DNA from: Sphingomonas sp. PP-F2F-G114-C0414
GTDB lineage: Bacteria > Pseudomonadota > Alphaproteobacteria > Sphingomonadales > Sphingomonadaceae
Reading direction: 5' to 3'
DNA length: 64,000 nucleotides
Assembly (NCBI RefSeq): GCF_003688595.1
Contig: NZ_RCWT01000013.1
Coordinates: forward strand, 124,001-188,000
In this document: one piece after another, positions 63,882-64,000 of the stretch
Layout of the letters: the number at the start of each line of letters is the position of its first letter
Position numbering within the stretch: position 1 is the first letter of the stretch
Notes under the pieces: model-generated
Database searches by the model: none
Told to the model about the DNA's origin: nothing
Seen by the model: only the letters and a program-made list of their open reading frames with translations
Made by a program: the position numbers and the translations under genes

Positions 63882-64000
63882 CCCCGCAACGCGGCGATGT
63901 TGGCGGCGTAGTGGTCGGGGCCGCCGCGGAAGACCGAAGTGCCGGCGACCAGCGCGTCGGCGCCGGCTTCGATGCAGCGTTTCGCCCACTCGGCATCGAC
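63878..64000 (-). CDS. rpe: Ribulose-phosphate 3-epimerase, 3' part only
   Basis: The last 40 residues of a ribulose-5-phosphate 3-epimerase of the pentose-phosphate pathway are visible: VDAEWAKRCIEAGADALVAG then TSVFRGGPDHYAANIAALRG. The G-A-D-x-L-V-A-G-T-S-V-F phosphate-binding block is diagnostic. The gene continues beyond the right edge. Its stop overlaps the GTG start of the heparinase-like gene. Confidence 0.93.
   Translation of the reverse strand, partial: VDAEWAKRCIEAGADALVAGTSVFRGGPDHYAANIAALRG

Overview
The window looks like chromosomal DNA of a sphingomonad (Alphaproteobacteria, probably Sphingomonas). The evidence is the very high GC content with strongly GC-biased codon use, a CcrM-type GANTC methyltransferase, a split proton-translocating transhydrogenase, bacterial-type crtY/crtI/crtB carotenoid genes, a DUF6456 protein, a CoxIV-like 40-residue peptide, and many alphaproteobacterial palindromic repeats. 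There is no rRNA, CRISPR array or classical insertion sequence. Two tRNA genes (Val-TAC, Lys-TTT) are present.

Layout. 1-4 kb: 5' part of a dapF-like epimerase gene, a DUF6456 protein, an XRE regulator, a possible gene remnant beside tRNA-Val, and a MarR-like regulator. 4-9 kb: the pntA1/pntA2/pntB operon with a DUF559 nuclease-like gene lodged inside it between long terminal inverted repeats, then a CoxIV-like peptide and a sigma-54 response regulator. 9-16 kb: bestrophin, then a minus-strand run glmM, DUF1272, thiD, rnhB, ccrM, folP. 16-34 kb: transport, central metabolism and repair genes (symporter, aldo/keto reductase, POT transporter, acyl-CoA dehydrogenase, tsaC/sua5, msrA, galE, CoA-ester lyase, PAP2, folK, two unrelated uracil-DNA glycosylases, N-carbamoylputrescine amidase). 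34-37.4 kb: a small accessory patch (unknown protein, lipoprotein, parE remnant, AT-richer GIY-YIG gene). 37.4-44 kb: thiC under a TPP riboswitch, two tandem ferritin-like (desiccation-type) proteins, a MipA-like outer-membrane protein and a DUF2141 protein. 45-50 kb: crtY-crtI, a LOG-family gene, crtB. 50-64 kb: an Atm1-type ABC exporter, a stand-alone HsdR-N-like protein, sdpRI, recQ and two coupled genes, glnK-amtB under a clear sigma-54 promoter, purH, a heparinase II/III-like protein, and the 3' end of rpe.

How parts work together. CrtB, CrtI and CrtY take geranylgeranyl-PP to beta-carotene. ThiC (riboswitch controlled) and ThiD supply the pyrimidine half of thiamine. FolP and FolK are two steps of folate synthesis. 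GlnK-AmtB senses and imports ammonium. Pnt supplies NADPH.

The most unusual theme is the palindromic repeat load: about 30 copies of at least nine families. Two copies lie inside the reading frames of thiD and tsaC and appear to be translated as extra peptides, a third supplies the C-terminus of the HsdR-N-like protein, and one family forms 46-47 bp terminal inverted repeats around the DUF559 gene, so that it looks like a small nuclease-carrying mobile element. A cluster of six GANTC sites just upstream of ccrM suggests methylation-dependent autoregulation.
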